64,000 nt of DNA from Cyclobacterium amurskyense (GTDB lineage Bacteria; Bacteroidota; Bacteroidia; Cytophagales; Cyclobacteriaceae), in NCBI RefSeq assembly GCF_001050135.1, contig NZ_CP012040.1, positions 992,001-1,056,000 of the forward strand, written 5' to 3'. A model generated the notes under the pieces. The model had not been told where the DNA came from. It saw nothing but the letters and a program-made list of their open reading frames with translations, and searched no databases. Positions within the stretch are counted from its first letter, which is position 1. Each line of letters begins with the position of its first letter. Positions 25,209 through 33,405 of this stretch are shown here, piece after piece. The translations under genes and the position numbers were made by a program.

Positions 25209-25259
25209 ATTAAGCCCGGATTATAGAATAGTTATACTATACTACAATCCGGGCTTAAT
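25209..25259. repeat. 51-base palindrome between valS and ppa, REP-like and probable bidirectional terminator
   Basis: ATTAAGCCCGGATT (25209-25222) pairs perfectly with AATCCGGGCTTAAT (25246-25259), and an inner ATAGT/ACTAT pair flanks a 3-base loop. It resembles the 11110/18069 repeat in its TTAA-CCCG outer arms and its ATAG/CTAT inner pair, but differs in sequence. It fills nearly the whole gap between two convergent stop codons, so it probably ends transcription from both sides. Confidence 0.75.
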
Positions 25260-25263
25260 TCCT

Positions 25264-25803
25264 TTATTTTACTGTTCTAAAGGTTTTATCGTAGAGTTCA
25301 ATCGCCTCATTAATAATTCGTTTCGCATCTTCTTTACCAAGAAAATCTTCCACTTTCACTTCTTTGTTTTCAAGTTTTTTATAATCCTCAAAAAAGCGAT
25401 GTGTTTCCTTCATAAGGTGAGGAGGTAACTCGGAAATGTCTTCATAATAATTCACGGATTGATCATCAGCTGCTACAGCTATAATCTTATCATCTGCTTC
25501 CCCTCCATCAATCATTCGCATAACTCCAATAACTTTCGCTTTAACTAAGGTCATTGAAGGTATATCTATTTGGGATATAATCAATATATCTAGAGGATCA
25601 TGATCATCACAAAATGTCTGGGGAATAAAGCCGTAATTGGCAGGGTAATGCACTGCAGAAAACAGTACGCGATCCAAAAGCAGCATACCTGATTTTTTAT
25701 CAAGTTCATACTTACCTTTACTTCCTTTGGGAATTTCTATTACTCCTGTTACGTAATCGGGTGAGTCTGGGCCTATACTCACATCATGCCAAGGATTAAT
25801 CAT
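25264..25803 (-). CDS. ppa: Inorganic pyrophosphatase (type I)
   Basis: This 179-residue soluble enzyme splits pyrophosphate released by biosynthesis. NPWHDVSIG and VTGVIEIPKGSKGKYELDK open the protein as in family I. The active-site signature is DDHDPLDILI (D-x-D-P-x-D metal site), preceded by YPANYGFIPQT. VIGVMRMIDGGEADDKIIAV is also conserved. Length is normal. It faces valS tail to tail, and the signalling operon ends 181 bases upstream of it on the same strand. Confidence 0.95.
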   Translation of the reverse strand: MINPWHDVSIGPDSPDYVTGVIEIPKGSKGKYELDKKSGMLLLDRVLFSAVHYPANYGFIPQTFCDDHDPLDILIISQIDIPSMTLVKAKVIGVMRMIDGGEADDKIIAVAADDQSVNYYEDISELPPHLMKETHRFFEDYKKLENKEVKVEDFLGKEDAKRIINEAIELYDKTFRTVK

Positions 25804-25984
25804 AAAAAAACTTTTTTATTAATAAAATTAATGTTGCAAATTACCTCCATTTTATATCTCAACAAAGAATTTTGGAGAATATTAATAGGATTTAAGTATA
25901 TTCCTACATACCATACAATAGATAATTGGGAACGTTAGTATTTTTAATACTTAATAATCCCCCTACTAAAAAGGATTTTCATAC

Positions 25985-27073
25985 TCAAAGTTCCAACAAA
26001 TCAGGTAGATGTACGTGAACTTTGGTACCAACTCCAGGTTCTGAATTAAGAATCACATTTCCGTTGAGCTGTTCTATTGATTCTTTCACCATATACAGGC
26101 CCAATCCAGAACCTACATTCCTTTGAGTAGCTCGGTGAAACAAATTGAAAACATCTTCTTTATGCCTCTCTTCTATCCCTATACCGTTATCAGAGACCTC
26201 TATCATGGCACCTGCAGAATTAACTTCAATATTTATTTTAATCCATTTTCCAGAATCATCCTTCTGAAACTTAAACGCATTGCTAAACAAATTATTTAAA
26301 ATCACTCTGATCTTAGATTCATCAGAATGAAACACATCTTCTTGCGTTATGGTTAAAGAAATTTTTATTTCATCAAGGTCCCATTTCAAGCGGTATTCAT
26401 CAAGTAATTGATTGAGAATTTCTTGAAAATTAATGGCTACTACTTTATTTTCAATCTTGGTAGATCTATAAAAATCCAGCATTTTGTAGATAAAATCATC
26501 CAGTTTTAAAGTGGCTGAATCTATCATGTCAAAATATTCCATCATCCCAGGATCTGTCACCTCCATTTTAGCTAATTTGGATATTCCAGAAATACTCATC
26601 AAAGGACCACGTAATTCATGAGACAAACTGTAAACAAACTGATTCATTTCCGAATGCAGCTTTTGTAGTCTGTTGTTTTTTTCTTTCAGCTCTTTTCTAG
26701 CATAATAGATCTCCGCAGCGTTTAGTATAGCATTTTTAATCTGCTCTAAATTCCATGGTTTGTCAATAAATCGATATACTTCTCCCCTATTGATTGCATC
26801 AATAACACTTGAAATATCAGAATAACCGGTTAAAAGAATTCGAATCGGATCAGGGTTAATTTCAACAAGTTTTTCAAAAAATTCCACACCTGTCATGCCA
26901 GGCATTCTTTGATCAGCAATGACTACCTGAAATTCATTGTTTCTTGCAAGAATCAATCCATCTTCAGCATCAATTGCTGTTTTAACTTTAAACTCTTTCC
27001 TCAATGCTGCCTTGAAAGAATTCAGATTATTATCCTCATCATCAATGTACAACACATCGATCCTCTTCGTCAT
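25985..27073 (-). CDS. Response regulator-histidine kinase hybrid (REC-HisKA-HATPase)
   Basis: This 362-residue cytoplasmic protein has an N-terminal receiver (residues 5-120) with acidic pocket D11-D12, phosphoacceptor D54 in VIADQRMPG, and K105 in FIDKPW. A coiled linker leads to a HisKA domain with H152 in SLSHELRGPL. The HATPase domain shows N-box NNLFSNAFKF, then DNGIGI and GSGLGLYMVK. Receiver-first kinases usually relay signals from a partner kinase. No membrane segment or DNA-binding domain is present. Its start codon overlaps the stop of the upstream sensor kinase (ATGA). The receiver is closely related to the stand-alone receiver at 31266. Confidence 0.88.
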   Translation of the reverse strand: MTKRIDVLYIDDEDNNLNSFKAALRKEFKVKTAIDAEDGLILARNNEFQVVIADQRMPGMTGVEFFEKLVEINPDPIRILLTGYSDISSVIDAINRGEVYRFIDKPWNLEQIKNAILNAAEIYYARKELKEKNNRLQKLHSEMNQFVYSLSHELRGPLMSISGISKLAKMEVTDPGMMEYFDMIDSATLKLDDFIYKMLDFYRSTKIENKVVAINFQEILNQLLDEYRLKWDLDEIKISLTITQEDVFHSDESKIRVILNNLFSNAFKFQKDDSGKWIKINIEVNSAGAMIEVSDNGIGIEERHKEDVFNLFHRATQRNVGSGLGLYMVKESIEQLNGNVILNSEPGVGTKVHVHLPDLLEL

Positions 27074-29211
27074 GTCCTATTCTTTTGATTAATTGGTAAT
27101 CCAATTTGAAAAACTGTCCCCACATTCTCTTCAGAATCCACCTTTAAAGTACCCTTATGGTTTTCAATGATAATGGTGTACACTATAGAAAGCCCTAAAC
27201 CAGTTCCTTTACCAACTGCTTTGGTTGTGAAAAATGGATCAAAAATCTTTTCCTTCACATGATCAGGCATCCCAATTCCATTGTCTTTAATTTGAATCAT
27301 GACCATACCATCCTTCAAAAAAGTATTAATTGTTAGTTCAGGTTCCCGATCTTCAATTGGATGATCAAGTAATGCATGAATGGCATTACTTATTATATTC
27401 ATAAAAACTTGATTAATCTTTCCTGCAAGGCATTCCACCATTGGAACCTCCTCATAATTTTTATTCAGTTTAATTCTCCCATTAATAGTACTATTAAGCA
27501 AGATTAATGTACTATCCAGCCCCTCACGTAAATCCACTTCTTTTACGTCTTGTTCATCCACTCTTGAGAACAATTTAAGACCACGAACTATTTCAACTGT
27601 CCGCCTTGCTCCGTCTTCCATCCCATTAAGCAATTGTTCCACTTCCTCTAAAACGTATTCAAACTCAATATCCTCCTCCATTTCTTCAATCTCCTCTTTA
27701 GTTTCTTCCGTAAACTCCATTTTACCCTTCTCCCGGTAAACGTCCATCAGCTCTAATATGTCTTTTAAATCCCGTTTTAGTGGAGAAATATTTGAGCTTA
27801 CAAAATTAATGGGATTATTGATCTCATGAGCAATTCCAGCAGTCAACTGACCCAAAGAGGCCATTTTTTCCTGGTTAACTAATTGTGTTTGTGTATTTTG
27901 AAGATTTTTCAAGGTCAGTTCCAATTCTTCAGTTCTGGATTTAACCATTTCCTCCAAATACACGTTTTGCTCCTTAATTAATCTTTCATTTTCTTTAACA
28001 GCTTCCAGCTTATCCATCTGCTCTACTTCCTTTTCTTTTTTAAGAATATTAATCTTATCGGCCAGTGCAAAGGAAAGCAAAAGAGCTTCAATTGCTGTTC
28101 CAGCAAGCAGTGGAGCATTGGCATAGGACCCCAAATTAATAATCATAAGATTATGAAGTATATACACAACAAGTCCTATCAATAAAAAGCTCCACGCCAA
28201 CAAAAAGAAATACGCAGATCTGAAACCTCTCTTAGCAGCAATTATCCCTATGGTGAAAAAGCAAATAGAAAGAATTAGCCCATTTAAATCCATCATGGAA
28301 TAGCTAATCTCTATCATACCCATCAGCCTAAGCACCAAAGTAATCACATAGGACAGGGGAATAAGGAAAAGGTATTTTTCATATTTAGGAACATAAACAT
28401 CTGTCTTTAGAAAAAGCTGGATAAAAGGGATTACGAAAATACTCGACAGTGCGGTAAAACCTATTATACTTATCTCGTAGAGGAAGACATTTTCCTGGAG
28501 CAAAAAGAATGAATGCCCTGATATAGATAGCTGAGCCAGAGCGATAAATAAAATATAAAAACAATAGAATAAATAAACCCTGTCCTTTACTGAAAAGTAC
28601 AATATGAGATTATATAAAAAAAGCGCAACCATTATTCCAAAGTAGGCACTTACGATTATCAAACGTAAACTGTAATTTTGAAAAAACGAGGAGTATGGAT
28701 AAAGAAATGCCTCAAATTTTAAGGGAACCTTAGATTCTACCCTTAAAACCAATGAAGAACTCAGGTCACTACCGAGATCAATATTAAAATACGGGTTAGG
28801 ATTTATTAAGGTTTGATTACCTTCCACTATTCCAGCCATTTCTTGGGAAACAAGTTTGCCCTGGGTATCAAACCTAAACAATTCTACCACTCTAAATGAG
28901 GGGTTACTGATTTCTAATACATAAACACTGTCCTTTTTTAAATCACTAAAATCTTTGAGATCAATCTTCACAAATAAATCTTTATCAATAACGCCGAGAT
29001 CCATCCCGCCTATAGCCGTTGAACTGAAATCATCTGGTAAAAGAGTATCTTCAATTGAATCATTGTCCCCCAGGAAATAAGTGAAATTATTAAACCTCAA
29101 ATCATCCGACTGCCTTAACATTCCTAAAAAATAAATGATTGGCAAAATGACAACCATAAATAAAATAATAGTTAAAGCGGCATATTTAAAATAAGACTTA
29201 TTGTTTTTCAT
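27070..29211 (-). CDS. 7TMR-DISM sensor histidine kinase
   Basis: This 713-residue inner-membrane kinase has one N-terminal membrane helix (about 8-31) and a periplasmic domain of about 150 residues that looks like 7TMR-DISMED2. Seven membrane helices (about 180-385) with the 7TMR-DISM pattern, a coiled coil and a kinase core follow. H462 lies in AGIAHEINNPINF. The ATPase has NAIHALL, DNGIGMP, FDPFFTTK and GTGLGLSIV. The ATG at 29211 is preferred over 29268, because residues encoded between them lack a plausible signal and overlap the previous gene heavily. With this start the overlap with the upstream gene is 14 bases. 7TMR-DISM receptors are thought to bind small extracellular ligands. Confidence 0.88.
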   Translation of the reverse strand: MKNNKSYFKYAALTIILFMVVILPIIYFLGMLRQSDDLRFNNFTYFLGDNDSIEDTLLPDDFSSTAIGGMDLGVIDKDLFVKIDLKDFSDLKKDSVYVLEISNPSFRVVELFRFDTQGKLVSQEMAGIVEGNQTLINPNPYFNIDLGSDLSSSLVLRVESKVPLKFEAFLYPYSSFFQNYSLRLIIVSAYFGIMVALFLYNLILYFSVKDRVYLFYCFYILFIALAQLSISGHSFFLLQENVFLYEISIIGFTALSSIFVIPFIQLFLKTDVYVPKYEKYLFLIPLSYVITLVLRLMGMIEISYSMMDLNGLILSICFFTIGIIAAKRGFRSAYFFLLAWSFLLIGLVVYILHNLMIINLGSYANAPLLAGTAIEALLLSFALADKINILKKEKEVEQMDKLEAVKENERLIKEQNVYLEEMVKSRTEELELTLKNLQNTQTQLVNQEKMASLGQLTAGIAHEINNPINFVSSNISPLKRDLKDILELMDVYREKGKMEFTEETKEEIEEMEEDIEFEYVLEEVEQLLNGMEDGARRTVEIVRGLKLFSRVDEQDVKEVDLREGLDSTLILLNSTINGRIKLNKNYEEVPMVECLAGKINQVFMNIISNAIHALLDHPIEDREPELTINTFLKDGMVMIQIKDNGIGMPDHVKEKIFDPFFTTKAVGKGTGLGLSIVYTIIIENHKGTLKVDSEENVGTVFQIGLPINQKNRT

Positions 29212-29908
29212 TTTCGGGCTTTGGGATTTGAAGTTCAAACTGTAATTCCATTTTCCCTTTTGGTCCACTTTCTACAGTATTAAAATTAATTTTATTCCTT
29301 AACTCAAAAATATAGTTTCTTTCAGCTTCCTGTGCTTTTGACAACTCTTCTATATCATTAATCTCTAAAGCTGTAGCTATCAACCCTTCTTTAGGATAAT
29401 AAAATGAACCCTTATCCCCCAATACAGATATAACTTCATAACCTACACTTTTGGAAATACTCAATGTAACTGGTGAACTCAAGCCAAAAAGTTTCTTCAA
29501 ATTTAACTGGGGAAGAATAGCTATTCCAACCCTAACCAAATAAATACTCCCTATGCCATACCCGGCCACTTCCCGACTATTCCACAAGCCACAATATTCG
29601 GCTACTTCCAAGTCGTCAAATTCTTCTAGATACGTTTCAATTTTAGGGTCAATTTCCTTGATTGCCAATTCAAAAGGCAAGGGGAAATTGCTTGTTCTAA
29701 GTTGAATTCTACCTCCACCTAATATCCTTTGATCATCCATTGACTCAAAAAGAATTAAATACACATGGGGATTTAAAGCCCATGATCTATCGGCAGATGT
29801 AACCTTGGTAATTCCATAAGATTCCAGAACCTTATGGTGCCCAAAAATGTATTTTTCGGTAGCATCGACATCATCAATTGCCCTGACTATCCTAACTCTA
29901 ACTTTCAT
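29198..29908 (-). CDS. GNAT-fold protein resembling N-acyl amino acid/autoinducer synthases
   Basis: I do not recognise a named family. The 236-residue cytoplasmic protein has a pattern like acyltransferases of the autoinducer-synthase/FeeM kind. RILGGGRIQLR looks like strand 4, then comes a conserved-type acidic segment VAEYCGLWNSREVAGYGIG (R112; G116, G118 and G120 as a possible CoA loop). A helix and SISKSVGYEVI ending in FYYPKEGLIATALEI follow, which look like strands 5-7. The order E-x-x-x-L-W, then helix, then K-x-x-G-Y, is what suggests it. The gene overlaps the ThiF gene by 11 bases and the sensor kinase by 14, so all are translated as a unit. A role in making an acylated signal is inferred and untested. 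Confidence 0.55.
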   Translation of the reverse strand: MKVRVRIVRAIDDVDATEKYIFGHHKVLESYGITKVTSADRSWALNPHVYLILFESMDDQRILGGGRIQLRTSNFPLPFELAIKEIDPKIETYLEEFDDLEVAEYCGLWNSREVAGYGIGSIYLVRVGIAILPQLNLKKLFGLSSPVTLSISKSVGYEVISVLGDKGSFYYPKEGLIATALEINDIEELSKAQEAERNYIFELRNKINFNTVESGPKGKMELQFELQIPKPENEKQ

Positions 29909-31007
29909 TAAAATTGATTATCTTGTCCAAATCAACATAAAACCTTCCTGAATCAACCTTTTGATTCAAGAGCAACAGCCTTGCATAGTGACAACAAGCT
30001 GCCCCACCCAAAAATACAGAGGATGCGAGCTGAGGCCATGAAGTAATGGTCTTTCCCAGCTCTGAAAAACTAAATTTTACTCTTGGAGAAAGGCTGTCAA
30101 ATTGCAACAATGACATCATTATCTCTTTGGCACTGCTCTGAATTTTAGTCATCAGTTCCTCTTCGGGACCAAACTCACTCAATAGTCCATGGAAAATTGA
30201 TCTTTCAGGCTCCAAATCAAACCTTTCAATATCGATCATTCCACGATCACTTGTATCCATCATTACAGGTATTTTAAGTGCCTTTGCTTTGATTCTACTC
30301 AATAGCTTAATTGGTAAACTATCACATTCTTCAATGAGCAAATCCATTTTTCCGTTTAAGTTAAAAAAATCATTGATATTATCCTCAATAATCCCCTCAT
30401 TATATAAGGTAACTTTCAAATAAGGGTCTATTTCAGCAATTTCTCTTGCAACAATCCATGACTTCTTCAAACCAATATTGTAAATACCAGTTCTTATTCG
30501 GTTCATGTTAGTCAAGTCCAAGGTGTCAAAATCTGCAATTCTGAGTTCTCCAAAACATCTTTCCATCGCCAGACTTAAAGCAACACTTTGACCAACTGAC
30601 AAACCTATAATACCGATGATTTTATTCTGAAGCATTTCTTGTTCTTCATCGGTAATTTTGTATCTATTCCGCAGTGTTCGTAAACTTACAAAATCCTTTT
30701 TCTCCAAAATTCGAACTACAGTATTTCTCCATGGATAATAAACCCACACACCATTTTCAGATTCTGGCACATCCGAATTGGAATAGAATTCTATTTTTTT
30801 CTCTACGGTCTCTTCATGAGATAATTTTCTCTTAGGGTTTTGAGATTTAATAAGCTCGGTAAGTTGCAAATCAAAAGTGTCGAAAAACATTACCTTACCA
30901 GTTTCTTTAAGCTTTTTGAGGTCATTTCTGTCCTTGTCATTTTTGGGAAAGAACAAAACAGGCCTATAAGCCTGACTAAACTCATTATTCTTAATTGAGT
31001 TTTCCAT
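29898..31007 (-). CDS. ThiF/E1-like adenylyltransferase, Rv1355c-type N-terminal half
   Basis: This 369-residue cytoplasmic protein has a leader region (1-120) with GVWVYYPWRNTVVRIL. An E1-like Rossmann fold follows: nucleotide loop IGIIGLSVGQSVA (131-143), DFDTLDLTNMNRIRTG (159-174, the D-x-D-x-x-x-x-x-N-x-N-R ATP site), IAEIDPYLKV, and a crossover strand LLIEECDSL. MMDTSDRGMIDIERFD is a further conserved block. From memory of the family, it matches the N-terminal half of Rv1355c-type proteins, which carry a nitroreductase domain after the ThiF part; that half is absent. CxxC zinc pairs of MoeB/ThiF are also absent. ThiF proteins adenylate a carboxylate, often a peptide C-terminus. It is the first gene of the four-gene set. 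Confidence 0.72.
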   Translation of the reverse strand: MENSIKNNEFSQAYRPVLFFPKNDKDRNDLKKLKETGKVMFFDTFDLQLTELIKSQNPKRKLSHEETVEKKIEFYSNSDVPESENGVWVYYPWRNTVVRILEKKDFVSLRTLRNRYKITDEEQEMLQNKIIGIIGLSVGQSVALSLAMERCFGELRIADFDTLDLTNMNRIRTGIYNIGLKKSWIVAREIAEIDPYLKVTLYNEGIIEDNINDFFNLNGKMDLLIEECDSLPIKLLSRIKAKALKIPVMMDTSDRGMIDIERFDLEPERSIFHGLLSEFGPEEELMTKIQSSAKEIMMSLLQFDSLSPRVKFSFSELGKTITSWPQLASSVFLGGAACCHYARLLLLNQKVDSGRFYVDLDKIINFNES

Positions 31008-31265
31008 AAATATTAATAACTAAAAAAGGTGATTATGTAAGTAAAGTTATATTTTTGTTGTTACAAACAATCAAGTGAGAAGAATTAATTTAACAATTTT
31101 TGCATTTCAAGTGTTAATTCATTAATTTATAGAATAAACTTTTGAATAAAAATTTATTAAGTTTAAACTAGTGAATTATATTTGAAAAAGAGCGATTTTT
31201 TGCTTAAAATTAAAATTCAGTTTTCGATTTTTTGGAATTTATCGTGGTATTTCGAAATTTAAGGT

Positions 31266-31730
31266 ATGGAAAAATATAAGATCAGAATCCTCTATGTGGA
31301 TGATGAGGTCAATAACTTGAAAGCGTTTAAGGCCACTTTTAGAAGAGATTACAAAATTTTTTTAGCAGACTCTGCTGATGAAGGTAGGGACATTTTGCTT
31401 CAGGAAGACATTGATATTATCATTACTGATCAAAGAATGCCCAAAGAAAACGGGGTAGACTTTTTAGAATCAATTATTCCTATGCATCCTGACCCTATGC
31501 GTATTCTTTTAACTGGCTACACTGATATACAGGCAGTAATAGACGCTATTAATAAAGGGAAGGTATATCATTATCTAACAAAACCCTGGGAAGAAGACTA
31601 TCTAAGAACTGTAGTAAAAAATGCTTTTGAGGTTTTTTCGCTTAGAAAAGAAAATAAACAACTAACCGATAGCTTGCTTAAAGCAAACGATCAATTGGAA
31701 TTTCTCTTAAGGCAAAATCTACTTTCTTAA
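31266..31730 (+). CDS. Single-domain response regulator
   Basis: This 154-residue protein is a receiver domain (5-125) with D12-D13, phosphoacceptor D55 in IIITDQRMPK, T/S switch in LLTGYTD, and K in LTKPWEED. A 30-residue coiled tail follows and there is no output domain. It is strikingly similar in pattern to the receiver of the 25985 hybrid kinase (YxDDExNNLxxFKA, DQRMP, DPxRILLTGY, VIDAIN). It is divergent from the ThiF operon across 258 AT-rich bases. A TATATTTG box at 31177-31184 could be its -7 element, though a -33 match is lacking. It probably receives phosphate from the adjacent kinases. Confidence 0.88.
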   Translation: MEKYKIRILYVDDEVNNLKAFKATFRRDYKIFLADSADEGRDILLQEDIDIIITDQRMPKENGVDFLESIIPMHPDPMRILLTGYTDIQAVIDAINKGKVYHYLTKPWEEDYLRTVVKNAFEVFSLRKENKQLTDSLLKANDQLEFLLRQNLLS

Positions 31731-31752
31731 ATCCACTTAATTGTCGGTGTCT

Positions 31753-32973
31753 TTAATATCTAGCAGCCAGCAATAGCTGCAGTTCTTTGTGTGCCATCTG
31801 AAATTTACGGGCCAAGTGTGCATTTGTAAGGCTACCTCTATAAGTATAGACACCTTTCATAAACCATTTGTAGTTAAATACCATTTCCTCAGGGCCTCCT
31901 ATATCCGCCATTTGTAGCAGAATAGGTGTGAAAATATTACTTAGAGAATAGGAGGCCGTTCTTGAAACTCTTGACGCGATATTTGGCACACAATAATGGA
32001 TGACCCCATGCTTTTTATACACGGGTTGATTGTGACTGGTCATCTCGGCTGTTTCTATGCACCCGCCTTGATCAATGCTTACATCTATAATGACGCTACC
32101 TTCCATCATTTGGGAAACCATCTCCTCAAACACAACTATTTTAGACCTGCCTTTCTCCGCCCTCAATGCTCCAATAACCACATCCGACTCTTTTAATGCC
32201 TGGCCCAACACAAAATTATCGATGGTTGAGGTAAATACTTGCTGCCCAAGAACTTGCTTAATTCTTCTTAATTTATAAATTTGATTGTCAAAAATCTTAA
32301 TATTGGCACCTAGACCTAAAGCTGTTCGTGCAGCATATTCTGCTACAGTTCCTGCACCAATTATTACAACCTGAGTAGGTGGAACTCCGGTAATCCCTCC
32401 TAAAATCAGACCTTTACCATCATTCACACTGTTCAGGTATTCTGCTGCAACGAGCATTACTGTACTACCGGCTATTTCACTCATTGCCCTGACTACAGGC
32501 ATGCCTCCCACCTTGTCTTCCAGGTTTTCAAAAGCCACTGCTGTAATTTTCCTCTTATTCAATTGCTGAATAAAAGCAGCCTTCTGCTTACCTAGTTGCA
32601 GAGCAGAAATCAAACAAGAACCTTGGCGCATATAACCTATCTCTTCTTCAGAAGGTGGCTCAACCTTCAGCACCACCTCAGCATCAAAAGCCTCTTCACT
32701 GGTATACACCACCTTAGCTCCCGCATCAGAATAATCCTTGTCAGAAAACTTGGATAACTTACCAGCATTGGCTTCTACGATTACCCGCTGCCCATTGTTC
32801 ACCAATAAAGCTACTGCTTCAGGTGTTAGAACCACTCGCTTTTCTTGATCTGCAGTTTCTTTGGGAATCCCAATCAAAATCGGAGGACCTTTCTTTTTCA
32901 ATCGGTCCATGGATTCCTGAGTGTACACTAGAGGCTCTTCGGCAATTTCGGTAAAACCTGTTTTACCTATCAT
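31753..32973 (-). CDS. ald: Alanine dehydrogenase
   Basis: This 406-residue NAD-dependent enzyme interconverts alanine and pyruvate plus ammonia. IGIPKETADQEKRVVLTPEAV is the N-terminal signature of the AlaDH/PNT family. VVIIGAGTVAEYAARTALGLGA is the dinucleotide fold (about 204-225), with acidic D at the end of the next strand (IKIFDN). VIIDVSIDQGGCIET and HYCVPNIASRVSRTASYSLSN are conserved catalytic and C-terminal blocks. An N-terminal extension of about 30 residues is usual in Bacteroidota members. It overlaps tsaE by 4 bases and belongs to a porX-tsaE-ald set. Confidence 0.88.
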   Translation of the reverse strand: MIGKTGFTEIAEEPLVYTQESMDRLKKKGPPILIGIPKETADQEKRVVLTPEAVALLVNNGQRVIVEANAGKLSKFSDKDYSDAGAKVVYTSEEAFDAEVVLKVEPPSEEEIGYMRQGSCLISALQLGKQKAAFIQQLNKRKITAVAFENLEDKVGGMPVVRAMSEIAGSTVMLVAAEYLNSVNDGKGLILGGITGVPPTQVVIIGAGTVAEYAARTALGLGANIKIFDNQIYKLRRIKQVLGQQVFTSTIDNFVLGQALKESDVVIGALRAEKGRSKIVVFEEMVSQMMEGSVIIDVSIDQGGCIETAEMTSHNQPVYKKHGVIHYCVPNIASRVSRTASYSLSNIFTPILLQMADIGGPEEMVFNYKWFMKGVYTYRGSLTNAHLARKFQMAHKELQLLLAARY

Positions 32974-33398
32974 TGGTTGATGGTTTTAATAGCGATAGTT
33001 CTTTTCTCATCCTGATCACTTTCAATAGTAATTAGGGCAAATTTATCCGGCAAAAACATTGGTATTTTTTCTGCCCATTCAATGAAACAATAATTTCCAC
33101 TGGAAAAATATTCTTCAACTCCTATATTCAATGCTTCTTCAGGGTCTTCTATCCTGTAAAAATCAAAATGATAAACAGGCTCTCCCTGCTCATCAGTATA
33201 TTCATTGACTATAGAAAATGTAGGACTACTTACAGATTCCTGAATATTGAGTTTTTCACAGATTGCTTTTATGAGGGTGGTTTTACCCGCTCCCATAGCT
33301 CCCTGAAAAACCCAAACTTTCAATTCCCTGCACAAGTCTATGATTGTTTCTGCAGTAGTAGAAATCTCACTAATATGATCGCAGTGTATTCGCTTCAA
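32970..33398 (-). CDS. tsaE: tRNA threonylcarbamoyladenosine biosynthesis ATPase TsaE
   Basis: TsaE is the ATPase that resets the TsaBD complex making t6A37 on ANN-decoding tRNAs. The 142-residue protein has the Walker A loop GAMGAGKTTLIKAI (33-46), and conserved SSPTFSIVNEY, YHFDFYRIEDPEEALNIG and FIEWAEKIP. Length is normal. It lies 7 bases after porX and overlaps ald by 4 bases (ATGA), so the three are probably one transcript. Confidence 0.93.
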   Translation of the reverse strand: MKRIHCDHISEISTTAETIIDLCRELKVWVFQGAMGAGKTTLIKAICEKLNIQESVSSPTFSIVNEYTDEQGEPVYHFDFYRIEDPEEALNIGVEEYFSSGNYCFIEWAEKIPMFLPDKFALITIESDQDEKRTIAIKTINQ

Positions 33399-33405
33399 TT
33401 GAAAA

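Noticed and set aside
29212..29268. Upstream start for the 7TMR-DISM kinase
   Set aside because: It would add 19 polar residues before the first membrane helix and lengthen the overlap with the preceding gene from 14 to 71 bases.
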